DNA of 64,000 nt from Aureicoccus marinus (GTDB taxonomy: Bacteria; Bacteroidota; Bacteroidia; Flavobacteriales; Flavobacteriaceae): assembly GCF_002954325.1 (NCBI RefSeq), contig NZ_MQVX01000001.1, positions 1,191,107 to 1,255,106 on the forward strand, given 5' to 3'. A model generated the notes under the pieces. That model was not told where the DNA came from and ran no database searches. It was given only the letters and a program-made list of their open reading frames with translations. The position numbers were made by a program, and so were the translations under genes. Each line of letters begins with the position of its first letter. The stretch's first letter is position 1. Positions 1-11,123 of this stretch are shown piece after piece.

Positions 1-2058
1 AAGAAGATCATTGCGGGATTCAGTAATATGTATCTGGTGCAGGTTCCTACCCCAATTGCTTTACCTTTCGCTTATTTCCCATTGACTAATAACCGAACCG
101 GTGGACTCATCTTCCCCACCTTCACTTCGGATCCTCAGCGAGGGTATGCCATTCAAAATGGGGGGTATTATTTCCCGATTAGTGATTACCTGGATTTCAC
201 CATCGTTGGGGACTTCTTTACCAACGGTAGTTATGGATTTCGAACGCGGTCGGTTTACAAAAAGAGATACAAATACCAAGGAAGTATCGATTTCAGATTC
301 GAGAACCTGATCACGAGTCAGCGAGGCTTTGAGGACTACAGTAGACAGACGATTTACAACTTGCAGATTCAGCACAGTCAGGATTCCAAAGCCAACCCAA
401 ACTCGCGTTTTTCAGCCTCGGTGAACCTCGGTAGTAGTTCGTACTTCCGGAATTCAGCAAACCAGGTGAACTTGGCGCTAACCCAAAACAACAACCTCTC
501 CTCTTCCATCTCCTATTCCAAGACCTTTCCGGCTTATCCGCGAGTAGACTTGAGTTTGACGGCTACCCACAACCAGAATACCAATACGGAGGTTATCAAT
601 ATGACCCTGCCAACCCTGCAAATGAATATGGAAAGAATCTTTCCGTTTGCAAAAAGAGACGGGGTTAAAAAAGGAGCCCTCCAAAACATCAACTTCCAGT
701 ATTCCGCACGAGCAGAAAATCGTATTCAAACCGTAGACTCTCTCTTTCTCACTGGTCGTATGTTCGAAGATTCTCGTGTAGGTGCCAGACACACCATTCC
801 GATCAACACCAACTTTAAGCTAGCCCAGTACCTCAGTGTTACTGTGGGTGGTACCTACGAAGATGTCTGGACTTTCGAGACCTTTACCAGAGGGCAAAAT
901 CCAGACAACACCACAAGCAACCAAGAGGTGGTTCTGGATACCGTACGTGGATTCGATCGCTGGAATCGCTACGGCCTTCAAGCGAGTATCGGTACGACCG
1001 TCTATGGAGACTACCGCTTTAAAGAGGGCAAGCGCTTGCAGGCCATTCGGCACGTCATGCGCCCTTCTTTGGGTTGGAATTACACCCCTTCTTTTGAGCA
1101 GTTCTACGACACCTACACAAACTTGGATGGTGAGTTGGAACAATACAGTCGATTTGAAGGAACACTTAATGGAGCTCCTTCCCTTAACCGCTCCAATTCC
1201 GTGTCGTTTAGTTTGAGTAATACCATTGAGGCGAAGATCATGCCCAAGGACAGTTCAGAGACCGAACCCAAAAAGATCTCGCTCCTGAGTAACCTGAACC
1301 TAGCCACCTCCTATAACTTTGAGGCGGACTCCCTCAAATTGGCTCCCCTGAGTTTCAATGGAGGAACAACCCTCTTAAACAATAAACTGTCGATCAACTT
1401 CCAAGGAAGCCTGGACCCCTACGCTATCGATAATAACGGGACTCGGATCAACACCCTCAACATTAAAAACGGAGGAAGTCTATTCCGCCTCACTCGGGCC
1501 AGTGTGAACCTGGGTTACTCCCTAAATAACGAAACATTCAAGAAGAAAAAGAAGGGCGAAAAAGAAGAGGAAGATCCTGATGCCGACCTCAATGACTACC
1601 GAGCAGCCAGTGGAGGACGTAAAGATGATCTCTTTGGATTCGGACTCAACGATAGAGATGCCAATTTCGCTTTTGACAACGAGGGAGAAGATGGAGAGGT
1701 AGACAACCCCATTTACGGGACCACCATCCCCTGGGATTTACGCCTGGCTTTTACCAGTACGTATAGCAATACCAATAGACAAAACGAATTCACGAACAAT
1801 TCATTAATGTTCTCCGGAAACGTGCAACTCTCGCCCCGGTGGAAAGTGCGCGTATCATCAGGTTATGATTTTAAGAATAAAGGCTTTAACTTAACTCAGC
1901 TCGGCTTTACGCGAAACCTGAAAAGTTTTGATTTACGATTTAACTGGGTACCTTTTGGGCGAAACGAGCGCTGGGATTTCTTTATTGGAATAAGCAGCTC
2001 TATTTTACGCGACCTGAAATGGGACCAGCGCAGTCAGCGTAATATTGGCCGCCGCTAA
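1..2058 (+). CDS. lptD: LPS-assembly protein LptD-like outer-membrane protein, 5' end outside window
   Basis: This is the C-terminal about 685 residues of a Bacteroidetes-type LptD, the outer-membrane beta-barrel that inserts lipopolysaccharide into the outer leaflet. The reading frame is open from base 1, so the Met at 28 is internal and the N-terminal jellyroll lies to the left of the window. The visible part is rich in alternating aromatic/polar strands (for example GYAIQNGGYYFPISDYLDF and repeated RVDLSLTATHNQ-type strands), as expected of a barrel. An acidic, lysine-rich loop lies at about residues 515-575 (KKKKKGEKEEEDPDADL). The protein ends in Arg-Arg rather than Phe. It is followed 12 bases later by ridA and is probably co-transcribed with it. 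The family assignment is by overall character; the diagnostic N-terminus is not visible. Confidence 0.8.
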   Translation, partial: KKIIAGFSNMYLVQVPTPIALPFAYFPLTNNRTGGLIFPTFTSDPQRGYAIQNGGYYFPISDYLDFTIVGDFFTNGSYGFRTRSVYKKRYKYQGSIDFRFENLITSQRGFEDYSRQTIYNLQIQHSQDSKANPNSRFSASVNLGSSSYFRNSANQVNLALTQNNNLSSSISYSKTFPAYPRVDLSLTATHNQNTNTEVINMTLPTLQMNMERIFPFAKRDGVKKGALQNINFQYSARAENRIQTVDSLFLTGRMFEDSRVGARHTIPINTNFKLAQYLSVTVGGTYEDVWTFETFTRGQNPDNTTSNQEVVLDTVRGFDRWNRYGLQASIGTTVYGDYRFKEGKRLQAIRHVMRPSLGWNYTPSFEQFYDTYTNLDGELEQYSRFEGTLNGAPSLNRSNSVSFSLSNTIEAKIMPKDSSETEPKKISLLSNLNLATSYNFEADSLKLAPLSFNGGTTLLNNKLSINFQGSLDPYAIDNNGTRINTLNIKNGGSLFRLTRASVNLGYSLNNETFKKKKKGEKEEEDPDADLNDYRAASGGRKDDLFGFGLNDRDANFAFDNEGEDGEVDNPIYGTTIPWDLRLAFTSTYSNTNRQNEFTNNSLMFSGNVQLSPRWKVRVSSGYDFKNKGFNLTQLGFTRNLKSFDLRFNWVPFGRNERWDFFIGISSSILRDLKWDQRSQRNIGRR

Positions 2059-2070
2059 ATATATTACCAC

Positions 2071-2451
2071 ATGAAAACAGTCATCAATACCCCCAATGCC
2101 CCGGCTCCCATCGGACCGTACAACCAAGCCATTCTTAAAAACGACACCCTTTTTATTTCGGGACAAATTGCTTTAGATCCTGCTACCATGGAATTGGTTC
2201 AAGACGATATTGCCACCGAAACCCGTCGATGTATGGAAAACCTACGGGCTATTTTGAGTGAAGCCAATATGAATTTTGGTCATGTAGTCAAAACCAGCAT
2301 CTTCCTAAAAGATATGCACCAATTTGCTGCGGTTAATGAAATCTATGGCGCGTATTTCCAAGGCGAGATTCCTCCTGCCCGCGAAACCGTTGAAGTGGGG
2401 AATCTTCCCAAATTCGTCAATGTGGAAATTTCGATGATTGCCATGCGCTGA
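2071..2451 (+). CDS. ridA: RidA family reactive imine/enamine deaminase
   Basis: The 126-residue protein has the full length of the YjgF/YER057c/UK114 family. It begins MKTVINTPNAPAPIGPYNQA, with the conserved PIGPYNQA substrate-pocket segment, and has FISGQIALDP, HVVKTSIFLKDM and the near-C-terminal PPARETVEV stretch with the Arg that binds the imine carboxylate. RidA hydrolyses the 2-aminoacrylate and other imines released by PLP enzymes, in the cytoplasm. It sits 12 bases behind the LptD gene, which is likely chance operon company. It converges with the BadF-type kinase gene 29 bases downstream. Nothing unusual is seen. Confidence 0.95.
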   Translation: MKTVINTPNAPAPIGPYNQAILKNDTLFISGQIALDPATMELVQDDIATETRRCMENLRAILSEANMNFGHVVKTSIFLKDMHQFAAVNEIYGAYFQGEIPPARETVEVGNLPKFVNVEISMIAMR

Positions 2452-2480
2452 ACGCGCTTGAAGAAGGACAAGTTCTACTC

Positions 2481-3338
2481 TTAGATGGTACTGCGATGAA
2501 AGTCCACCAAACCATCGATTGGGCGTCTTCTGACTACACCCAAGATCAAATCGTTGCGCTCTAAAACAGTGGCCAGCTCGTCTTGTAAAAAGTGTGCAAT
2601 ACTGCCAACAAAACTAATCGGGACTTTTGTCGCGAGTTCAAACTGCATGATGTAGTTGTTGACGAACTGTTGTAAGCCCTTATCAATCACCCCCTTGCAG
2701 TACGGGTGGTTCTTATTTTCGATGATGAAACGGGCAAAAGTGGCCAGATAGGTATTGGGGTTGGGCTGCTTGTACAAGTGGTCTTTAATCACATCTGCAT
2801 CCAATTCGTACTCTTTGGCAAATTTGATCCCTAAATCCTGAGGCATTTTGTGGAAATAGTAATCCCTGAGAAGCTTTCGACCAAAGAAGTTTCCGCTTCC
2901 ATCGTCCATCAGAATATAGCCCAGAGATGTCACCTTTTGGAAGAGTTGATGCCCATCGTAATAACTGCAGTTGGACCCTGTTCCCAGAATACAAACAATA
3001 CCTTGATGACCGATTTTTGTTGTCGCGTAGATGGCCGCGTAGGTGTCTTCACGAACCTCAATCTTGGCCTTGGGGAAGAAATCTTTGAAGATTCCCTTGA
3101 GAAAGTTCTTCATCCTCTCGGTACCACAGCCCGCTCCATAAAAGAAAAGTTGAGTCACTTCTTCTCTGCGTTGAGAAATATCGAAGTTGTTCGCCAAGCG
3201 GTCTTCTATTACCTCTCGGGTCAGCACTTCTGGGCTTAAGCCCAAGGTTTGTGTGACAAAAAGTTCTTCTCCTTTTTCGTCCAGCGCAATCCAGTCAGAT
3301 TTGGTAGCGCCACTGTCGACAACTAAAATCATAGGCAA
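2481..3338 (-). CDS. BadF/BadG/BcrA/BcrD-family ATPase, probable N-acetylglucosamine kinase-like
   Basis: The 285-residue protein has the actin-fold ATPase phosphate-1 motif at its start (LVVDSGATKSDWIALDEKG) and a second glycine-rich loop, VCILGTGSNCSYY, followed by DDGSGNFFGRKLLRDYY. This is the pattern of BadF-type kinases, many of which phosphorylate amino sugars such as N-acetylglucosamine in the cytoplasm. The substrate cannot be fixed from sequence. It lies downstream of gap and pfkA on the same strand, so a sugar-kinase role fits the neighbourhood. A hairpin of 10 paired bases (3345-3383) separates it from gap and may reduce read-through into it. Confidence 0.85.
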   Translation of the reverse strand: MPMILVVDSGATKSDWIALDEKGEELFVTQTLGLSPEVLTREVIEDRLANNFDISQRREEVTQLFFYGAGCGTERMKNFLKGIFKDFFPKAKIEVREDTYAAIYATTKIGHQGIVCILGTGSNCSYYDGHQLFQKVTSLGYILMDDGSGNFFGRKLLRDYYFHKMPQDLGIKFAKEYELDADVIKDHLYKQPNPNTYLATFARFIIENKNHPYCKGVIDKGLQQFVNNYIMQFELATKVPISFVGSIAHFLQDELATVLERNDLILGVVRRRPIDGLVDFHRSTI

Positions 3339-3344
3339 AATTTT

Positions 3345-3383
3345 GAGGGCTTCGAAAGATATTATATCAGTTCCGAAGCCCTC
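3345..3383 (-). terminator. Hairpin between gap and the BadF-type kinase gene
   Basis: A perfect 10-bp inverted repeat (GAGGGCTTCG at 3345-3354 and CGAAGCCCTC at 3374-3383) has a 19-base loop. Read on the minus strand it follows the gap stop codon by 7 bases and is followed by AAAATTTT. It could be a terminator or partial attenuator for gap transcripts. The lack of a clean U-run keeps confidence moderate. Confidence 0.5.
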
Positions 3384-3390
3384 TTATAAC

Positions 3391-4398
<1,008 letters not shown>

Positions 4399-4418
4399 CT
4401 ATTTAGGTTCTCTAGTTT

Positions 4419-5405
4419 TTAAGTCGTCATTATATCCGATACCCTAATCAACTCTTCGTCGACTGGGGTATGTCCTTTTATCGCTTCGCTTATGGGAGTT
4501 AAAATCAAATCATTGTCTCGAATCCCAACCATATAATTGGTTTTTCCCTCTAAAAGAGCTTCCACCGCTTTCACTCCCATTCTGGAGGCCAAAACACGGT
4601 CAAAACACGTTGGGTTTCCTCCTCTTTGCATGTGGCCTAATACCGATACCCGTACATCGTAAATGGGCAGGTGTTCCTCGACATAGTCCTTGAGTTCAAA
4701 GACGTTCTTACCAATCTTATCGCCTTCAGCAACAATAACTATACTGGAAGATTTACCAGATTTTTTACTGCGTTTGAGGGAATCCAAAAGACGTTCAAGT
4801 CCCAGGTTTTGCTCCGGGATCAGGATTTCTTCAGCTCCTGCGCCTACTCCGGCATTTAGTGCAATATGTCCGACATCACGCCCCATCACTTCAATAAAGA
4901 AAAGTCGGTTGTGCGAGCTGGCTGTATCGCGAATCTTATCAATTACCTCAACGACCGTATTAATCGCTGTATCAAAACCTATGGTATAAGAAGTCCCAAT
5001 GATATCGTTGTCAATGGTACCCGGGATACCCATCACGGGGAAGTCGAATTCATTATTGAAAATCATGGCGCCGGTAAAGCTTCCATTCCCTCCAATCACG
5101 ACAAAGGCATCAACTCCTGCCTTGACCAATTGATCGTGGGCTTTCTTTCTTCCTTCCGGTGTTCTGAATTCCAAACAACGGGCAGACTTCAAGATCGTGC
5201 CTCCCTTATTGATAATGTTATTTACACTTCGGGCATTCATGGGTTTGAAGTCTCCTTCAATCATGCCCTGATACCCTCTGTAGATCGCTACACATTCGAT
5301 TTCCAGGTACGCACAAGTACGCACAACGGAACGGATGGCAGCGTTCATTCCTGGGCTGTCTCCACCTGAGGTAAGGACTGCGATTTTCTTAATCTCCTTC
5401 GCCAT
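4419..5405 (-). CDS. pfkA: ATP-dependent 6-phosphofructokinase
   Basis: The 328-residue protein makes fructose 1,6-bisphosphate, the committed step of glycolysis. Family motifs are LTSGGDSPGMNAAIRS (residues 11-26), VVIGGNGSFTGAM (102-114), the catalytic PGTIDNDIIGT (128-138) and the C-terminal LGHMQRGGNPTCFDR. The Gly after the N/D position in GGNGS indicates ATP rather than pyrophosphate as donor. This loop has Asn where E. coli PfkA has the Mg-coordinating Asp, a variant I believe also occurs in other PFKs but cannot check. It heads a pfkA-gap unit with a -7 box 20 bases upstream of the start. Confidence 0.96.
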   Translation of the reverse strand: MAKEIKKIAVLTSGGDSPGMNAAIRSVVRTCAYLEIECVAIYRGYQGMIEGDFKPMNARSVNNIINKGGTILKSARCLEFRTPEGRKKAHDQLVKAGVDAFVVIGGNGSFTGAMIFNNEFDFPVMGIPGTIDNDIIGTSYTIGFDTAINTVVEVIDKIRDTASSHNRLFFIEVMGRDVGHIALNAGVGAGAEEILIPEQNLGLERLLDSLKRSKKSGKSSSIVIVAEGDKIGKNVFELKDYVEEHLPIYDVRVSVLGHMQRGGNPTCFDRVLASRMGVKAVEALLEGKTNYMVGIRDNDLILTPISEAIKGHTPVDEELIRVSDIMTT

Positions 5406-5424
5406 TTACTGCAATAAAAGTGAG

Positions 5425-5432
5425 CAAACTTA
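5425..5432 (-). promoter_or_regulatory. Bacteroidetes -7 box upstream of pfkA
   Basis: Read on the minus strand the box is TAAGTTTG, a full match to the Bacteroidetes TAnnTTTG element, 20 bases before the pfkA ATG. No TTG is found at the expected distance of about 19 bases. The nearest (TTTTTTG) is only 12 bases away and lies in the U-run of the tamB terminator, so the promoter call rests on the -7 box alone. Confidence 0.45.
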
Positions 5433-5445
5433 GAAAACATCTTGC

Positions 5446-5469
5446 AAAAAATTGAGGATGCAACCTCAA
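5446..5469 (-). terminator. Rho-independent terminator of tamB
   Basis: On the minus strand TTGAGG (from 5469) pairs with CCTCAA (to 5452) around a 6-base loop, and is followed directly by six T residues (5451-5446). It lies about 70 bases after the tamB stop codon and just before the pfkA promoter box, so it separates the two genes. Confidence 0.7.
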
Positions 5470-5537
5470 ATTTGCCGTTTCCAAATTTCTCAAACGTTTT
5501 CGTAGAGGAGAAATATTCCTACAAGAATAGAAAGCCC

Positions 5538-8500
5538 TTAATTCTGGTCTTTAGAACCATCATCGGAGGCCGTTTTGGACTTGAATTCGATAAGGCTGTC
5601 GTTGTCCAGGAAGAAGGGTGTCTGCTCGGATTCTTCCCTTGGTTTGGTTCCCGCATTCTTCTTCTTAAAGACTTTTCGGAGAAGATCCTGGAAGGTGTTG
5701 AAATCCACCTGATAAGAAAGTCCTATTCCCTGGGTGTAGCCCTGTCGTTCGGCTAAAAATTCCTGAATCTCGTTTTCTCGGTTAAAGATTCGTGCTCGAA
5801 GTGTACCCTCTTCGTTAAGAAGCACCTGAACTTCAACATCGCCGGCCACAACCGATTCGGAAACTCCACCACCACCGACCGGCAATCCAACCCGTCCATT
5901 GACCAGAATCCGATCCGATATCTGTGTAGAAACAGTCACCCCAATTCGGTTTTCCGTATTTCCAGCACCTCCAGCCCCTACATCCAGGCCTTGTTCATAT
6001 AAAAAACCGATATCGAGTTTTTCGTCTCCAACACTGAGTACTTGATTGATTAACCCCGAAGCGGTTTGGATGAGGTTTCCGGTTAAAGCTTGCTGTGTCA
6101 ATCCAATTTGGTCATTCACAAAGGTTCCTTGGGCCAAGAGAAAGAAGGCATTTCGCTCTTCTACATTCGGGTCTTGAAGTCTATATTCCAGCTCCGATTG
6201 GACCACTGAACTGGTATTCGGAAACTGAATGTCAAAACCAATATTGGTGCTCTCGAGTTCTCCATCCAAGCGTACCACAACCTCTGTGGGAATTCGCCCG
6301 GTATAGCCCTGACCATTATCCAGTAGAGGCGCTGGGTTGGCATTGAGCGCATAGACCGCCTCCATATTTAAAGTGGCTTGTAGCGGATCCCCATCCCAGG
6401 TGATATAGCCCCCAGGACGTACAATAAACTTCTTATCGATAATTCCGCCGTACTTGAAATTGTACTCCCCTGTTACGGTGGCAAAATCCCCGTACATATT
6501 GAATTTTCCGTTGGTGTTGATGTCCATCAACAAAAGACCTTCCCCCGTACCCTTGAGAGAACTACCGGTCTGTTGATCCATCACAATCTCAACTTCTGCA
6601 TCAGGAGTGACGAGCAAATCAAATGTTAGCTCTACCCCTTCGTAATCGTCCAAGACCCGTTTTTCTCCATCACCTAGGGCGACGTCCTTTTCAATAAAAT
6701 TGATGAAGGAATAATCTCCTACGCTGGTTAAATCGCTTAAAGGGATCTTGAGCGATGTACCCAGAGCCGTGGAACCATCAAAAGTAATATTTAATGCATT
6801 GGTCGGCCCGGTAATACTGCCGGTTCCATTGACAAAGCCGGTACCGTAGTAAAGAGCTTCCTCATCGAATTCCGTATCCAATATCAAAAAGCGATCTCCT
6901 CGGGTAGCCAGGTTCAGATCCAAGGTCCAATCTTCAAAATTCAGGTGGGTGATATTCCCGTTTAAGAGCGCGGTCGTCCCTTCTTTGTTGTCGTTGATAT
7001 CGAGATTTCTAAACCAGAACGACTGCCCTTCGAGGTCTACCTTGGAAAAGGGTGAAAAGTCGTAATTCACATTCAAGTAGGGAATATCAAAACCCGCCTG
7101 GGTAAGGGTCAGGGAACCCTGCATATCGGGGTTTTCGGCCAAGCCCTGAAGATTTACTGTACCATTCACCTTCCCCCGGATATTGGTCAATACATCTTCT
7201 CCTAAAGGAGCGAAGGGTTTCAGCGGAAAATCACTGAATCCAGCAATGAGGTCTAATCGAGGAGCACTATTGCGGTTATAAATCTTCCCCAGAACACTGA
7301 AGCGTTCCTTCAACCCTTTAGAGAGTTCACAATTCACGGTATACTCAGTCAAATCGGTATTACCAGATACATTGATCAGGAGATTTCCCATCACCGAATC
7401 GTTAACGGTAAAATTTTCTATATCCAGACCGGCCGTGGGCAAATAATTCCCTTCTCTTTGCCTGATATTCAAGTACCCATTGATTCGACCATCCAAAGCC
7501 AGGCTATCGATACTGGGTGTAATCTTGGCCAGAGAAACAATTTTGAAATCCAAATCCAAATCCTTGTACGTAGAATCGGCAAGACGACCACTGAGTCGGA
7601 TCTGCTCCTGGTTCCCATTATCCATGACGATATCATTGATATAGATAGAATCCAGAGAATTGTTGATGATGATCTTGTTCTTGGGGTTGGAGTCTTTGTT
7701 GATCAACCAGGTATTTCCTTTAAAGCTCAAGTCGGATCGCTTGAGTCCAATGACTGATTTTTGATCCTCGTTAAAGGTGTGGTAAAAATTCAGGTTATAC
7801 GTATCGTCATACCCTTTTCCTCCTTTAAATTCTGTTCGGAAGAAAAGCGTATCGCTCAAAGTGGTATTGATGAGTTCAAAATCCTTTACATCGTAGTAGA
7901 CCGTCGACATTTCCTTCACGGCTACATAGGTATTGTAAACGGGATTCTTATTGTCAATTCGAACTTCGATATCTTCAAAACTGTTCTGAAAAAGTTCTAT
8001 TCCGGGGGAGCGAAAAGTCATTTTAAAATCTCCTTCATCAGCCACAATTTGACCACGTAAATACGTATTCGGGTCAAAATTGATTTCAGGGAAAAAGACT
8101 TCAACAATCTTTTTTCGGAGTTTAAAATTGAAGTTCATAAACTGCCCTTCTGACACTTCATAAGGGCGGTAGTTTGTGTAGATGCTACCAATGGAATTCT
8201 GGAAAAGAGCCTGGAGCTCATCCAGCTTATAGCGACCACGCATATAGCCGTTCATGATGTCCGGTGAAGCGATCTGAATATTGCGCAAAGAATCCGCCGA
8301 AAACTCCGACACGACCGCGAAGTCCTCAAAGACATACTGGTCATTCTGATTCTCGTAAATCGTGTTGGTGAACTGGACGGAACCCTGAATGTTATTCGAC
8401 GTATTGCCGGTAGCATCCAAGGTAATATCCCCTTTAAACAAAGCGATGCTGTCTTTGAGGAAGTTCAACTTGCGCAAATCGGCATTTTTTACGCTCGCCG

Positions 8501-9997
8501 TAAAGTTGAACCGGTTCATATCTGCCTTCATATCGGCCAACCCCTTAAAGTCAAACGAAATATTGGGATCGTCACTTTTCAACATCCCATCAAAGAGCTC
8601 TTCTTTGAAGACCCCTGAAACCTGAATATTGTTGTAGTTATAGCCATTGAAATCAATATAATACACCTCCCCTATAGCCTCCGTTTCAAGAAACTCCGCC
8701 GTGAATCCCTTTCCTTCTACATTTACATCCAAACTGGCCTTTCCCAGCTTGGGATTGCCTATAAAACTGCCCAAGTCAAAATCCATAAGAGAAACCAAGC
8801 CCAAATAAGAAGCCTGGTCAATGGCATTGATATTGGTCATTTGCAAATTTGCATAGCTGCGTCCAATAGCCGTTTCCAGATTGGCCTCTATGTCAATACT
8901 GCTATCGGTAATATCGGCATCACCCCTCAGGATAAAGGGTCCAAATTTCTCAAAAGAAGAAGGCAAGTGTCTTCCAACCAGGGTAGGCATCAAAGCCCGA
9001 AGCTCAAAATAACTCGTCGAGATCTGATCGATATCGGCCAACAGTTTGAAGGGCTCCTCTTTTTTGAAGACATTCTGAAAACGGTATTCTCCTCGAATGC
9101 GTGTACTGGTGGTCTGCAGGGCCAAATTAGAAACCAGAAAGTCATTTAGTGTCCCCTTTACCTGACACTCCAAGCGAGCCATTTTATTCTCACCAAAGGC
9201 CTTGTAAAAACGATTGACTTCGTTCAAGGAGAGATAGGAATCCGCAAACTCAGCTTCCAACTGTACCTTGTCCAGAAAATCCTTGAGCTCTTCTCGTTTG
9301 TAGTTGAACTGCAATCGCCCCTTGAGTTCTGACTCTGGCGTTCTAATATAAAGGCCGTTGTACACCATTTGTGATTTGGTGTAGCAGAATTGGGTACTCA
9401 TCTTTTCGACCGAGATTCCACGCCCACTTTCAAAGGCCATATCTTCAATAAAGATATCGACTTCCGGTCCTAGTATTTGAAAGTCACTTGCCTTCACATT
9501 GAGTTCGGTAAAGTCGAGAATTCCCGGTTCTTCGTCGTTGTAATCAACTAGAGTGTAGCGGCTATTCCCTATGAATATCTCCGAACTGGTGAGTAAAAAG
9601 GGGGCGGTTCCTTCGGCGCGAGGTTGGCCATCATCCACTAAATCGATAAAGACATCCAGGTTGGTGTCCGTTTCACCCTCATAGGTCACCATGTTCAGGA
9701 AGAGTTCATCCACCTCGATATCACCAAACTTCATATCTCCATCGATCAATTGCTTCATATTGATAATGGAAGTCGAAAGCTTCTTCATGTAGACCAGCGT
9801 GTCCCCCTGGTGGTCTTCGATATAAATTCCTTTGAGGTGGGTCTTAAGGGTCAGGGGTACGATTTTCAGGCGATCTATACGGATGTCCGTACCCAACTCG
9901 GCATTCAAGCGTGTCGTGATCTCTTGAGCTAATCGGGTCTGTACAGCGGGCAGAGATAAAAAACAGACAGCAGCAAGCCAATGATGATCGAAATCAC
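5538..9997 (-). CDS. tamB: TamB-like translocation/assembly module protein (DUF490), apparent frameshift at the N-terminus
   Basis: This very long protein (1456 residues from Leu codon 9908, plus the N-terminus) spans the periplasm as a beta-groove that moves lipids or outer-membrane proteins, anchored by one N-terminal helix. It has long repeating beta strands, and the C-terminal DUF490 region (about residues 1070-1400) includes DINTNGKFNMYGDFATVTG and LEYRLQDPNVEERNAFFLL. The typical N-terminal segment SLPAVQTRLAQEITTRL is in this frame just before 9908. The expected anchor helix (RFLVISIIIGLLLSVF) is in the neighbouring frame, and the two join at a run of six T (9963-9958). One more T would fuse them. 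No ATG is available; GTG at 9997 is the first ordinary start in the anchor frame, though basic codons extend further up. Confidence 0.85.
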
Positions 9998-10044
9998 CAG
10001 AAATCGCTTTACTATAGATTTCAGCTTTTTGATATGCCCTTGTT

Positions 10045-10052
10045 TATCTTTG
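10045..10052 (+). promoter_or_regulatory. Bacteroidetes -7 box upstream of tsaD
   Basis: TATCTTTG matches TAnnTTTG and lies 33 bases before the tsaD ATG at 10086. A TTTTTG at 10026-10031 could serve as the -33 element but is only 13 bases away, shorter than the usual spacing of about 19. The box lies in the divergent region shared with tamB. Confidence 0.4.
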
Positions 10053-10085
10053 TATACTCAATCCCTATACCATATACGGGTGAAA

Positions 10086-11123
10086 ATGGAAAAAAGTTAT
10101 CTACTCGCCATAGAATCTTCGTGTGATGACACTTCTGCAGCGGTTTTAATGCATGATCGCGTGCGGAGTAACGTGACTGCTTCCCAAAAAATTCACCAAC
10201 AATACGGAGGTGTTGTCCCTGAATTGGCTTCCCGTGCACATCAACAAAATATTGTTCCCGTTGTACACCAGGCCCTCGCTCAGGCAAATATCGATAAAAA
10301 ACAGCTTTCAGCCATCGCTTTTACTAGGGGTCCTGGACTTTTAGGATCCTTATTGGTCGGGACTTCCTTTGCCAAGTCCTTGGCCCTGGGTCTCGATATT
10401 CCTCTTATCGAAGTGAATCACATGCAAGCCCATATTTTGGCGCATTTTATTGAAGACCAAAAGCAAGAAAAACCCAACTTTCCCTTCTTGGCTTTAACCA
10501 TCAGTGGAGGGCACACCCAAATTGTTCTCGTGAAGGACTATTTTGAGATGGAGGTACTGGGGGAAACACTGGACGATGCGGTCGGTGAAGCCTTTGATAA
10601 AAGTGCAAAGCTCTTGGGATTGCCTTATCCAGGAGGTCCCTTAATTGATCAGCTAGCACAACAAGGAAATCCCGATGCCTTTCCCTTTCCTAAACCCAAG
10701 GTAGAAGGCCTGAATTTCAGCTTTAGCGGACTAAAAACCAGTATTCTGTACTTCTTGCAGAAACAATCCGATGCTTTTGTTGAAGAGCACAAGGCCGATA
10801 TCTGTGCTTCGATTCAAAAAACCATCATCGGCATTTTGATGGATAAGCTTCATCTTGCGGTTAAAAAAACAGGAGTCAAGGAAGTAGCCATTGGTGGAGG
10901 TGTTGCGGCTAACTCCGGTATCCGGTCTGCCTTAGAACTCGCCAAACAAAAACACCATTGGAAAGTCCATATACCTCCTTTCTCTTATTGTACCGATAAC
11001 GCGGCTATGATTGGCATTGTGGGGTATCTAAAGCAAAAAAAGGCCTTTTCACCACCTCAGATTCCAAAGCCCAAGCCCGGTATAAAATCAGTGAAGCCTA
11101 ATGCAACTCTTCTACAAGCCTGA
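10086..11123 (+). CDS. tsaD: tRNA N6-adenosine threonylcarbamoyltransferase
   Basis: The 345-residue protein transfers threonylcarbamoyl from threonylcarbamoyl-AMP to A37 of ANN-decoding tRNAs, with TsaB and TsaE. It starts MEKSYLLAIESSCDDTSAAV, the universal N-terminus, so I chose the ATG at 10086 over the upstream in-frame ATG at 9981. The metal-binding histidines are in EVNHMQAHILAHF. The ATPase-fold glycine motifs TISGGHTQIVLV, GGPLIDQLAQQG and AIGGGVAANSGIR are all present. The gene overlaps rsmE by 23 bases, so the two are translationally linked. Nothing unusual is seen. Confidence 0.97.
   Translation: MEKSYLLAIESSCDDTSAAVLMHDRVRSNVTASQKIHQQYGGVVPELASRAHQQNIVPVVHQALAQANIDKKQLSAIAFTRGPGLLGSLLVGTSFAKSLALGLDIPLIEVNHMQAHILAHFIEDQKQEKPNFPFLALTISGGHTQIVLVKDYFEMEVLGETLDDAVGEAFDKSAKLLGLPYPGGPLIDQLAQQGNPDAFPFPKPKVEGLNFSFSGLKTSILYFLQKQSDAFVEEHKADICASIQKTIIGILMDKLHLAVKKTGVKEVAIGGGVAANSGIRSALELAKQKHHWKVHIPPFSYCTDNAAMIGIVGYLKQKKAFSPPQIPKPKPGIKSVKPNATLLQA

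Noticed and set aside
9981-10085. In-frame extension of tsaD upstream to 9981
   Set aside because: The universal TsaD start (MEKSYLLAIESSCDDTS) is at 10086; the extension overlaps the tamB anchor region on the other strand and the promoter box.
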